From Polynucleobacter meluiroseus (lineage in GTDB: Bacteria; Pseudomonadota; Gammaproteobacteria; Burkholderiales; Burkholderiaceae): a DNA stretch of 64,000 nucleotides. The position numbers were made by a program, and so were the translations under genes. The notes below the pieces were generated by a model. The model saw only the letters and a list, made by a program, of their open reading frames with translations. It ran no database searches and was not told the DNA's origin. Position 1 is the stretch's first letter. Each line of letters opens with the position of its first letter. This document shows positions 50,925 through 60,162 of the stretch, piece by piece. Where the stretch lies: assembly GCA_945881875.1 (NCBI GenBank), contig CAMCVH010000005.1, forward strand, positions 1-64,000, written 5' to 3'.

Positions 50925-52402
50925 GCTGTGCCACCAACAGTCATATTATTAATTCTAAGTGTTGGTTGACCAACCCCTACAGGCACACTCTGACCATCCT
51001 TGCCGCAAACTCCAATGCCACTGTCTAGACTCATGTCGTTCCCTATCATGCTGATATCTTTAAGGGATTCTGGACCATTACCAATAATGGTTGCACCTTT
51101 AACGGGATATTGAATTTTTCCATTTTCAACCCAATACGCTTCGCTAGCTGAGAAAACAAATTTACCGCTGGTGATATCAACCTGACCACCACCAAAGTTA
51201 ACTGCATAAAGACCTTTTTTAATACTGCTGATGATTTCTTGAGGATCATCTTTACCATTAAGCATATAAGTATTAGTCATTCTCGGCATTGGTAATGATG
51301 CATAGCTTTCACGTCTTGCATTGCCGGTAACTGGCATATTCATTAAGCGTGCATTCAAGCTATCTTGAATATAGCCTTTCAGAATGCCATCTTCAATCAA
51401 AGTGGTGCATTGCGTTGGATTACCTTCGTCATCAATGGACAGCGAACCTCTTCTACCTGCAATAGTGCCATCGTCAACAACTGTTACACCTTTAGCGGCA
51501 ACTCTTTGACCAATTTTTCCTGTAAAGGCAGAGGAGCCCTTGCGGTTGAAGTCACCTTCCAGACCATGTCCAATTGCCTCATGTAAAAGTACTCCCGGCC
51601 AACCAGGACCCAAAACAACTGTCATCGAACCCGCGGGGGCTGGTCTTGAATCTAGATTTACTAAAGCTGATCGAACGGCCTCATCAATCCAGTGATCAAT
51701 TTTCTCTTGAACAAAAAAGTGATAGTCAAAGCGACCACCGCCACCCGATGATCCAACTTCGCGTCGACTGTTTTGCTCTGCAATAACGGTAATTGAAACT
51801 CGAACTAAAGGTCTTATGTCAGCAGCCAATACGCCGTCAGCTCTGGCGACTAAGACAATATCGTGTTCTGCAGCGAGACCTGCCATGACCTGAACAATCC
51901 GTGGATCTTTAGCTTTAGCTTTTCTTTCAATATCCTCTAACAGAGCAATTTTTGCTTTTGCATTAAGGCTATCAAGCGGATTGGCTGATTGATAAAGAGC
52001 ATGTGTTTTAGTAGTAGACCAAGCAGGGCTTATATAAGTTTTATTGTTACTTGCCCCAATTACGCGAGTGGCTTCAGCTGCTTTTTTTAGAGCTGCCGCA
52101 CTGATCTCATCAGAATATGCAAAAGCAGTTTTGTCATGACTTACTGCTCGAACTCCAACACCTTGATCAATGCTGAAGGTGCCAGATTTAACAATACCCT
52201 CTTCTAAGCTCCAAGACTCGTTATAGGTTCTTTGAAAATATAAATCAGCATCATCTAAGTGATGCGTATGCATCAACGCTAAAGTACTTTGTAGATCATT
52301 TTCAGAAATGCCTGCTGGCGCCAGCAAGATATCTTTTGCGATTTTGAGAGTGTCAGCTCTACTTAGGTTGATTGAATTTTCTAAAGCTAAATGTGAATTC
52401 AT
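50921..52402 (-). CDS. tldD: Metalloprotease TldD
   Basis: TldD works with TldE/PmbA in peptide maturation and in degrading unfolded peptides. From MNSHLALENSINL it has 493 residues and contains the zinc motif HEAIGH in VLLHEAIGHGLEGDFNRKGS, preceded by GSMTVVLGPGWPG. A longer reading adds 24 residues but overlaps the upstream nitrilase gene; the chosen ATG begins 7 bases after that gene's stop. The partner tldE/pmbA is not in this window. Confidence 0.93.
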   Translation of the reverse strand: MNSHLALENSINLSRADTLKIAKDILLAPAGISENDLQSTLALMHTHHLDDADLYFQRTYNESWSLEEGIVKSGTFSIDQGVGVRAVSHDKTAFAYSDEISAAALKKAAEATRVIGASNNKTYISPAWSTTKTHALYQSANPLDSLNAKAKIALLEDIERKAKAKDPRIVQVMAGLAAEHDIVLVARADGVLAADIRPLVRVSITVIAEQNSRREVGSSGGGGRFDYHFFVQEKIDHWIDEAVRSALVNLDSRPAPAGSMTVVLGPGWPGVLLHEAIGHGLEGDFNRKGSSAFTGKIGQRVAAKGVTVVDDGTIAGRRGSLSIDDEGNPTQCTTLIEDGILKGYIQDSLNARLMNMPVTGNARRESYASLPMPRMTNTYMLNGKDDPQEIISSIKKGLYAVNFGGGQVDITSGKFVFSASEAYWVENGKIQYPVKGATIIGNGPESLKDISMIGNDMSLDSGIGVCGKDGQSVPVGVGQPTLRINNMTVGGTA

Positions 52403-52409
52403 AGGATTC

Positions 52410-53231
52410 TTATAAAGTGCGGTGTAAAAGAGCGGGTAATTGAGTTCTAACTTGCTGAGTGATGCTTTTGTCAAGAACCCCCATTACAACGCCTGGCCCT
52501 TGAGTTATTTGGGATTTAATTTCACCCCATGGATCTACAAGCATACTCTGTCCCCAAGTAGATCGACCGTTTTCATGTTGTCCACCTTGAGCGCTAGCTA
52601 AAACATAGCATTGATTTTCAATAGCTCGAGCTCTTAATAAGATTTCCCAGTGAGCTTCACCCGTTGTACGAGTAAAAGCTGCTGGAATAATATGGCAGTC
52701 CACTTCGCCCATAGCGCGATAGAGTTCAGGAAAACGAATGTCATAACAAACTGATAAACCAAATTTCCAACTGATGCCATTTTTATTGATAACAAATGAT
52801 TGCGGAATATCGCCTGCTTCAATCGTTCTTGACTCCTGATATTCCTCCTCATCTTTTTTGAATCCAAATAGATGAATCTTGTCATATCTCGAAATAATTT
52901 CACCGCTGGGTGAAAAAACTAGGGTTGAGTTTTTAACTTTATTTTCGACAGTAGCTTTAAGTGGGATAGTTCCTGCTATCAAGTAAATAGCATGTGATTT
53001 TGCAATTGAACTCAAATAGCTCTGAATCGGTCCATGATTAAAATCCTCTTTGATTAAGTTTTTATCAGACTCATGGTGAGCCATTAAGCAAAAATACTCT
53101 GGTAATACGACTAATTCTGCTCCAAGTGCTTTAGCTTCTTGGATAAGTTGCTCTGCATTAGCTAAATTCTTATCAACAGATGGCGTTGAAACCATCTGAA
53201 TGCTAGCAACTCTCAATTGATTAGGCGTCAT
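52410..53231 (-). CDS. Nitrilase-superfamily amidohydrolase (Nit type)
   Basis: A 273-residue C-N hydrolase with the catalytic triad E45 in VLPEYFCL, K118 in RYDKIHLF and C162 in VCYDIRFPELYR. It resembles bacterial Nit1/YbeM-type enzymes that remove deaminated glutathione, which is inference from overall similarity. It is between yhdP and tldD on the same strand with short gaps and is probably co-transcribed with both. Confidence 0.85.
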   Translation of the reverse strand: MTPNQLRVASIQMVSTPSVDKNLANAEQLIQEAKALGAELVVLPEYFCLMAHHESDKNLIKEDFNHGPIQSYLSSIAKSHAIYLIAGTIPLKATVENKVKNSTLVFSPSGEIISRYDKIHLFGFKKDEEEYQESRTIEAGDIPQSFVINKNGISWKFGLSVCYDIRFPELYRAMGEVDCHIIPAAFTRTTGEAHWEILLRARAIENQCYVLASAQGGQHENGRSTWGQSMLVDPWGEIKSQITQGPGVVMGVLDKSITQQVRTQLPALLHRTL

Positions 53232-53240
53232 GCCCTTATT

Positions 53241-56200
53241 CTATTTCTTATTCGGGTTTTGTTGTTGCCGCAGAAGTGACTTATCCCTAATATCTTTAAG
53301 TATATTTTCATCTAAAGGGCGACCCTTGATATCAAGCGCAATGACTTGAGGTGTTGCCCAGGTACCCTGAACTAGATAATCTAACTGAAATAGCTTGCTT
53401 ACTTCATCAGCAATCAAGTATTGCCCAATCAATGTGCTCAATCCAATAATCGGATTAACAAATGTGTAAGCAACGGATGCTGATCCAGCGTTTAAATTAG
53501 GAACTACAGTAATTCGGATATCTTGAGTTTCATTAACTAAGTTAGCGTTGCCTGTTAAGCGGACATTCCCTTGTGGACCTCTAATACTTAAATTCTGGAT
53601 ATTAGCAATGCCATTTGTAACTTTACCTTGTGATGTGATTCTGTCAAAAGGAGTTCCTTGACTGACTATTGGTTTAAGAACTCCGCCAATATCAAGCGTT
53701 GCTAGGCGAGTCAAACCTTGATAGCTCAGCACCCCGAGAAGACGAGCCGCTCCAGGATCAACTTGCAAAATTGTGCCCTTGGCAAGATCTAGTGAAACAT
53801 CTGACTGAAGAGATTTAACCTCGAATTGATGTGGCGCACCATTCCAATTGAGTGAACCAATTAACTTACCAGATCCGCCATCGATTGTTTTTGGGAAGCC
53901 TAACTTATCTAACAATTTGCCACCATCATCAATATCTAAATCAAAGTTGATAAAGGTATTGCCGAGATTATTTTTACCTACTTTGGGTAACTCCCAGCGA
54001 CCGGAGGCAAGAACTGAAGCATTATCATTTTTTAGTGCTAACTTTTCGATTACCCAATCACTTATATTGTTTTTAGCAATCAGTTGCAATGATCCATAGT
54101 CATGATTGTTATAAGTTAGCTTGTCGGCTGTAATGTCGACAGTTGGAATTCTTTGGGCCTTGGTATTTGGAGTCTTAGGACTACCCCCTGTTTCTGGATA
54201 TTTCTCCAGTGTTAACTGTTTTAGTCGAGCGGTTAACTTGCCATAAGGAGTATCAATTTGAGCAGGTTGCCAAGTAAGTTGCCCGCTGGCTAAAGGTGAT
54301 TCAATTCTAGCAACCCAGAGACTATTGATGAAATTTGCCGAAAGATTAATGTTACTGAATTCTTTATCGGAAACTTTCACTTTCTTTATATCTGCTTTGA
54401 AAGCTGTCAATGCAGGAGTAACAGATTTAATTTTTTTATCTTTAGAATTATCTGGTAAAAATTTCTCAACCCATTTATCCCACTCAACAAGATCTAATTG
54501 ATCAAGATTAATATTTGCAGAGATACCTTCATCAGGAACTTTGCCTGAGGTATTTATGCCAAGATTCGCTCGCAAATTATTGTTTGCATCTATTGCAAAT
54601 GGAGCATTGATTAATTTAGCAATCTTAAGTGAGCCATTATGTTTGATATTGGTATCTTTATTGAAATTTGCTAAATTAAATTCCCCATTTAAAGGTACTC
54701 CATTTTTCTTGTTGAAAGGAGCCGGCAATAAAGAGCTTAACTGCTTGAGCTGAAGGCCTAAATTAATTTTGTAGCCATTCGCTGATATCAGCAGATCGCC
54801 ATCGTAATCAATAGAGCCATTAACCTGACTGTAAATATCTTTAAGTGATTGATATGTACCTTGTGGCGCTAGCGCAGCTAGAAGTTGGCTGACTTGAAGA
54901 TCTCCTTTAACTTTCATAGAAGGATTTGCCGACGAGAGTAGGTTGCTAGAATTATTAATGAGAAGATTGCCACCAAGAGCTTTAGCTTTTAAGTTACGCG
55001 CGCTAATATTTTCTTCTGAAAAAAGAATGCCTCCATTTATGTCAGTGATATCAATTTTCTTATCATAATTGGCGCTATTGTTTTGTAGAGTCAGCTCACC
55101 TTTGATAGCGGTCTTATTTGTATCAGCTAAAGGTAGCGCAATATCAATCTTTAAATCTGATTTACCTGAAATGACTATGTCATTAAAGGTGGCTTTTAAG
55201 TTTTGGCCTGAAGGGCTGAACAAATAGTAGTTAAGCAAATCCTGCGTAAGGCCCGTTGCATTTCCACTAATCTTTAAAACTGCTTGCTTGTTGGTTATAT
55301 CAGTTACTTTGCCCTGAACATTGCTTAGCTGAACACTCTCAAACAAAGCATTTTTAAAATCGACGCTTAATTGTGGCCCTTCCAGCTTAATCGTACCGTT
55401 CACCTTTGAAAATGGTGACCATTGTCCTTTTCCGAAAATATTCGCAGAAGCAGGGTGGAATTCAATATCGCTTACTGGTAGATTTAAACTAAAAGTACCA
55501 GGATGTTTGGAGTTAAATGGAATGTGATCAGTATCGCCAGCAATAACAAGAGTTCCGTTCTTAACATATCCAGACTTGAGCGCGCCGCGTATGTAATTAC
55601 GAGCATCTTTAGACATGACAGCGGGAAAGTAGCGCGTTATGTTTAATACTTTTGCACTATCAATTTTGGCTTTTACACTAATATTTTCTGAACGTTTAGC
55701 TGTCTTTGGTTTATATGTTGCATCGAACTGAAGAGATACGTCATCATTTTCGATGGCTATATTTTTGAGTTCATAGTCAAAAGCATCCCCATTCTTTACC
55801 CATTTAATTAAACCTTTCGCTTTATTAAACTCAAGTTGATCATTCTCAAGAATTTGAGGTAGAACAGCAGAACTTTTTTGATTGTTGAGGCTAACTTCGC
55901 CGCCAAGTTCTGTTGCGAATATTTTTCCTGAAAAGTTAGAGATTGATAAATTCTTATTTTCAATTGGTTTTAAAAATAAGTTGTCAAAATCAAATGAAAC
56001 TTTGTAATTAGATTTACTAAACCCAGGGATAAAGATTCCGAATGGTAAGCGGCTCGCTTGTGCGTGCCAATTCGCGTCGAGATTTTCTAGGTTGCCTGAG
56101 GGTTGGTAATCAGTAATAAATTTTTGAATATCTTTTGGTAAAGGGAATTGCTTGGCCATTTGCTTTACTAGTTCGATATTGATGTGAGCAGCTTTAATGC

Positions 56201-57314
56201 CGGCATGTTCTACGGATTTAATACTTGGCGCAGATTTCCAGTAAAAGCTGAGACCATTCAATTCTTGCTTTGCTGATTTTGCGTCGATCTGCCAATTTAG
56301 CTCTGGTGCTGTCATGGAGATTTTTTTACCAGAGGTTTCTTGCACAATTTGTGCCTCTAGGCTCATTATTTTTAATGGTTGTCCAATACGCTCCCAGTCA
56401 AAATGTAAATTTTTAAACTGGAGTCGGGTTTCTCCGCCATTTAGCATCCCACTTTTAAGATAAGTATTTCCGGTGCTATTTAAAAAACCATCAACGATTT
56501 TTATATCACCACCAATAGCGCCGTTAATTTTTTTAAGATCTAGGTTAAATGCCTCCCAATTGATTGAGCCATTCCAATCTTTCCAGTTGCCAGCATCACC
56601 AAAGAAATTATGTCTAAATTGAGCATCTATCTTTGCAACGCCTTGGTTCCATGGGGTGCGAAGACTAAGGTTAATTTGATGCTTAAACCATGAGTTCTTT
56701 AGATTAAGGCTCTCTATTTGGATATGATGTTCAGTAGATTGATTTTTTTGATCTACCCAAATAATTTCTGCATTATTAGCCTGCATACTGTCTTGATCAA
56801 AGACCCAGTTGCCGATCGCAAATCCCGCAGAATCTTTTTGTAACTTAATCCCTGCTATATCCCAATCACCATGAACATCTCGTTTTGCGTGAATTTTGGC
56901 ATTTTCAAACCTTACATCATGAAAATGAGGCTGCAGTTCCCATAATGTCTCCCAAGAAATATTGCCTGTAATCTCAGGAATACTTAGTAAAGGTCGTTCA
57001 TTTAAGCCATTTAGGGGTTGAATTGTGATATTTTTAATTTTGAACGCAGGCCAGAGAAACTCCCAATCGGTCTTAATTTCTTCAATTCTTAGTTCCGCCC
57101 CAAGTCCTTGGCTTAGTATTTTTTCAAATTGGGATTTATTTTTTTCAACTAAAGGCCAAAAATAGAATCGAACAGCTAGATGGATGCAGATAACAGTAAC
57201 ACTTGCTATTGCCAATAACCAAAAGATTCTTTTTTTCCAAATAGCTTGTTTTTCCCCGCTTATTTTAAATTGGCGAAGCTTATCTAACGAAGTGGTGAGG
57301 AATAACCATGACAT
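53241..57314 (-). CDS. yhdP: AsmA-like YhdP family membrane protein
   Basis: A very large protein (1357 residues from MSWLFLTTSLDKL) with one N-terminal membrane helix (FWLLAIASVTVICIHLAVRF) and a long beta-rich periplasmic part. YhdP-type proteins form bridges that move phospholipids to the outer membrane in Gram-negative bacteria. The C-terminal part has the conserved GGSGKLIGSLNWNGAPH and RLTGNANLVNETQDIRITVVPNL segments. An earlier ATG (57359) would overlap the start codon of glnE; the later one leaves room for promoters. It is followed by nitrilase and tldD genes. Confidence 0.88.
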   Translation of the reverse strand: MSWLFLTTSLDKLRQFKISGEKQAIWKKRIFWLLAIASVTVICIHLAVRFYFWPLVEKNKSQFEKILSQGLGAELRIEEIKTDWEFLWPAFKIKNITIQPLNGLNERPLLSIPEITGNISWETLWELQPHFHDVRFENAKIHAKRDVHGDWDIAGIKLQKDSAGFAIGNWVFDQDSMQANNAEIIWVDQKNQSTEHHIQIESLNLKNSWFKHQINLSLRTPWNQGVAKIDAQFRHNFFGDAGNWKDWNGSINWEAFNLDLKKINGAIGGDIKIVDGFLNSTGNTYLKSGMLNGGETRLQFKNLHFDWERIGQPLKIMSLEAQIVQETSGKKISMTAPELNWQIDAKSAKQELNGLSFYWKSAPSIKSVEHAGIKAAHINIELVKQMAKQFPLPKDIQKFITDYQPSGNLENLDANWHAQASRLPFGIFIPGFSKSNYKVSFDFDNLFLKPIENKNLSISNFSGKIFATELGGEVSLNNQKSSAVLPQILENDQLEFNKAKGLIKWVKNGDAFDYELKNIAIENDDVSLQFDATYKPKTAKRSENISVKAKIDSAKVLNITRYFPAVMSKDARNYIRGALKSGYVKNGTLVIAGDTDHIPFNSKHPGTFSLNLPVSDIEFHPASANIFGKGQWSPFSKVNGTIKLEGPQLSVDFKNALFESVQLSNVQGKVTDITNKQAVLKISGNATGLTQDLLNYYLFSPSGQNLKATFNDIVISGKSDLKIDIALPLADTNKTAIKGELTLQNNSANYDKKIDITDINGGILFSEENISARNLKAKALGGNLLINNSSNLLSSANPSMKVKGDLQVSQLLAALAPQGTYQSLKDIYSQVNGSIDYDGDLLISANGYKINLGLQLKQLSSLLPAPFNKKNGVPLNGEFNLANFNKDTNIKHNGSLKIAKLINAPFAIDANNNLRANLGINTSGKVPDEGISANINLDQLDLVEWDKWVEKFLPDNSKDKKIKSVTPALTAFKADIKKVKVSDKEFSNINLSANFINSLWVARIESPLASGQLTWQPAQIDTPYGKLTARLKQLTLEKYPETGGSPKTPNTKAQRIPTVDITADKLTYNNHDYGSLQLIAKNNISDWVIEKLALKNDNASVLASGRWELPKVGKNNLGNTFINFDLDIDDGGKLLDKLGFPKTIDGGSGKLIGSLNWNGAPHQFEVKSLQSDVSLDLAKGTILQVDPGAARLLGVLSYQGLTRLATLDIGGVLKPIVSQGTPFDRITSQGKVTNGIANIQNLSIRGPQGNVRLTGNANLVNETQDIRITVVPNLNAGSASVAYTFVNPIIGLSTLIGQYLIADEVSKLFQLDYLVQGTWATPQVIALDIKGRPLDENILKDIRDKSLLRQQQNPNKK

Positions 57315-57357
57315 TTTGTAATTATGCTGTAGCCGAAGGGGTATTGATAGCGATAAC

Positions 57358-60162
57358 ATGATACCTATGAGCCTAAATAATAAAAAAATTTCAGTTCTTT
57401 TGGAGAATTCAGCCTACGCGGCACGCTGGCTCAATGCTCAGCCGCAATGGGTAGATTTGTTGACTGATTTAGAGGGGCAGCCGGTTGACGGTTCTGTTAT
57501 TGATAGAGTTCTTAGTTCAAGCGCCCTTTTGATAAATGCCCCAGTTGTTGATTTGACGGTTTTGGGTGCGCAATTACGTTTAGCAAGGCAGCAACTCATG
57601 CTGTTACTTGCCCTAAAAGATCTAAATCATGAGGCACCTGTTGCTGAGGTAACTCAGGCTATGACTTTATTTGCTGAAAAAGTTATTGCAATTGGTCTTG
57701 AAGCTCTTCGAAAAGATATGAGAGAGTTGGTGGGCGAGCCCTTAGATGTCAGCGGTCAATATTTACCCCTTATGGTTGTTGGGATGGGTAAGCTGGGTGG
57801 ACGTGAATTAAATGTCTCATCAGATATTGATCTAGTTTTTTTATATGAGGAAGATGGTGATACTCAGGGTGGTATTAAAAGTATTTCAAACCACGAGTGG
57901 TATGGAAGGATTGGTAAAAAATTAATAGCCCTTCTAAGTGAACTAAGACCTGAGGGGTTTGTATTCCGAGTGGATATGAGGCTCAGACCCAATGGCGATT
58001 CAGGCCCGCTAGTTTGTAGTTTGGCAATGTTGGAGGAATACTTTAGTGTTCAGGGGCGTGAGTGGGAGCGTTATGCTTGGATTAAAGGAAGAATGGTTTC
58101 GCCCATAGAGACCGACCCAATTTACGCAAGGTTCCAAAAAGGCTTGCAGGATTTAGTCAAGCCGTTTGTTTATCGAAGATATTTGGACTTTGGAGTTATA
58201 GCGGCAATTCGTCAGCTGCACGCCCAAATCCAGCAAGAGGCAGAAAAAAGAACCTTATCTCATCCAGAGAAGGCAGCCGATATAAAGTTAGGGCGAGGTG
58301 GCATTAGAGAAATTGAGTTCATGGCTCAAATGTTCCAGTTAGTTCGCGGCGGTCAGGATCCTGGTTTACGTATTAGGCCTACTTTAGAAGTACTTACGGC
58401 TGTTCATGACAGACAGTTGATCTCATCGGCTGACCTCAAATGTCTAACAGATGCTTATTTATATTTAAGAAAGCTTGAGCATCGTTTGCAGTACTGGGAA
58501 GACGCTCAAACACACCACCTACCTGTAGACGACCATTCTCAAGAGCGGATTGGAAAATCAATGGGGCATCAGAGCTTGGAGGATTTCAGGGCTACTTTAG
58601 CGAATCATCGAACTAACGTAGCCAATCTGTTTAGTAATGCTTTTGTTCTAAAAAAACACAGTGCTGAGACTGAGAGTGAAGATGAGCTAGTTGCTACTTG
58701 GTTACCGCCAGTAGATTTTCCTTTATTGAATGAAATGTGGGATACGTGGTGTGGCAGCGCTCGTCAAAGATCTCTGAGTGACACATCAAGGCGTAGATTT
58801 ATCCAGTTAATGGCAAGCGCTGCAAGCCATGTCAAAGCGCGTCAATGGGAAATTGAAAAATCTGATTCAGTGATGGTCAGGATGATGAACCTGTTAGATT
58901 CAATTTCTAGGCGTTCATCCTATTTGGCTTTGTTATCAGAGTATCCACATATTTTGAACAACCTGATTGCACTAATATCAGCATCAAAATGGGGATCTGA
59001 CTACTTAATTAAGCACCCTCGTTTACTAGATGACTTATTAACTGGGCCAGGACAATATTCCCCTGAAGATCATCCATCTATTTATTGGACAAAATTAAGA
59101 GTTGAGATAAATGTTTTATTAGATGATGCCGCAGAGCAGGGTGATCCATCTGAGTTATCAATGGATATATTACGGGAAGTTCACCATACAGAGACTTTCT
59201 TAACGTTGTTAGCAGAGTTAGGGATTGGGCGCGAGCAACCTTTATCTATTGAGAAAGTGAGCGACCGTCTATCGGCTCTAGCTGATTTAATTTTAAGTCT
59301 AACTATAGAGCGGGTTTGGCCAATCATTGCGAAAAAATTTGAAATAAATGCATTGGTACCCCCATCGTTTGCGATCATCGCCTATGGTAAGTTAGGTGGC
59401 AAAGAGCTTGGATATGCTTCGGATTTAGATATTGTTTTTCTGCACGATGCACCAGACTCGGACCAAAGTGCCACTGAGAGATATGCCATGTTTGCTAGGC
59501 GTTTAATTGCTTGGTTAACAACCGCTACATCGGCAGGTGTCTTATTTGAAATTGATACACGATTACGACCTAATGGCACTGCAGGATTATTGGTTACTAG
59601 TATCGACTCTTTTGAGCGTTATCAAATGCGTCAGGGCGATAATGTAGCTTGGTTATGGGAGCATCAAGCATTGACCAGAGCTCGTTTTTGCGCGGGTGAT
59701 CCAAAAATTGGTCAACAATTTGAAGAAATAAGAGCGGCAGTTCTTACCCAAGAGCGTCATGAACAAGAGCTGAAGCAAGAAATTATTTCGATGAGAGCCA
59801 AGGTTAGCGAGGGTCATCCTAATGATTCTGGTCATTTCGATATTAAGCATGACACTGGAGGAATGGTTGATATTGAATTTATCGTTCAGTATTTAGTATT
59901 AAGATTTAGTTACCAACATAGAAATTTATTAGGTAACTTAGGCAATATTGCCCTGCTAGGGATTGCGGCTAATGCGGGCCTTATAGATCAAGACGAGGCA
60001 GATGAGGTAGCGCAAGCTTATCGGATTTATCGAGAGTATCAACACCGAATTAGATTAGATGGGGCAGATAAGACAAGGGTCAAACCTGAAGAGATGGATC
60101 TTGTTCTATTAGCTGCAAAGGATGCGGTTACTAAACTTTGGCAAAAAGTTTTATGTATCTAG
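57358..60162 (+). CDS. glnE: Bifunctional glutamine synthetase adenylyltransferase/deadenylylase
   Basis: Adds and removes AMP on glutamine synthetase in response to PII. The 934-residue protein has two nucleotidyltransferase-like domains, each with a GKLGG and paired aspartates: MGKLGGRELNVSSDIDLVFLY near residue 142 and YGKLGGKELGYASDLDIVFLH near residue 676. A linker with GRGGIREIEF lies between them. An ATG 9 bases downstream (MSLNNKK) is an equal candidate; neither has a clear ribosome site. Its 3' end overlaps the convergent recN by 12 bases. Confidence 0.95.
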   Translation: MIPMSLNNKKISVLLENSAYAARWLNAQPQWVDLLTDLEGQPVDGSVIDRVLSSSALLINAPVVDLTVLGAQLRLARQQLMLLLALKDLNHEAPVAEVTQAMTLFAEKVIAIGLEALRKDMRELVGEPLDVSGQYLPLMVVGMGKLGGRELNVSSDIDLVFLYEEDGDTQGGIKSISNHEWYGRIGKKLIALLSELRPEGFVFRVDMRLRPNGDSGPLVCSLAMLEEYFSVQGREWERYAWIKGRMVSPIETDPIYARFQKGLQDLVKPFVYRRYLDFGVIAAIRQLHAQIQQEAEKRTLSHPEKAADIKLGRGGIREIEFMAQMFQLVRGGQDPGLRIRPTLEVLTAVHDRQLISSADLKCLTDAYLYLRKLEHRLQYWEDAQTHHLPVDDHSQERIGKSMGHQSLEDFRATLANHRTNVANLFSNAFVLKKHSAETESEDELVATWLPPVDFPLLNEMWDTWCGSARQRSLSDTSRRRFIQLMASAASHVKARQWEIEKSDSVMVRMMNLLDSISRRSSYLALLSEYPHILNNLIALISASKWGSDYLIKHPRLLDDLLTGPGQYSPEDHPSIYWTKLRVEINVLLDDAAEQGDPSELSMDILREVHHTETFLTLLAELGIGREQPLSIEKVSDRLSALADLILSLTIERVWPIIAKKFEINALVPPSFAIIAYGKLGGKELGYASDLDIVFLHDAPDSDQSATERYAMFARRLIAWLTTATSAGVLFEIDTRLRPNGTAGLLVTSIDSFERYQMRQGDNVAWLWEHQALTRARFCAGDPKIGQQFEEIRAAVLTQERHEQELKQEIISMRAKVSEGHPNDSGHFDIKHDTGGMVDIEFIVQYLVLRFSYQHRNLLGNLGNIALLGIAANAGLIDQDEADEVAQAYRIYREYQHRIRLDGADKTRVKPEEMDLVLLAAKDAVTKLWQKVLCI

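Noticed and set aside
52403..52474. Longer start of tldD with 24 extra residues
   Set aside because: It overlaps the end of the upstream nitrilase gene and the added residues are not conserved in what I know of TldD.
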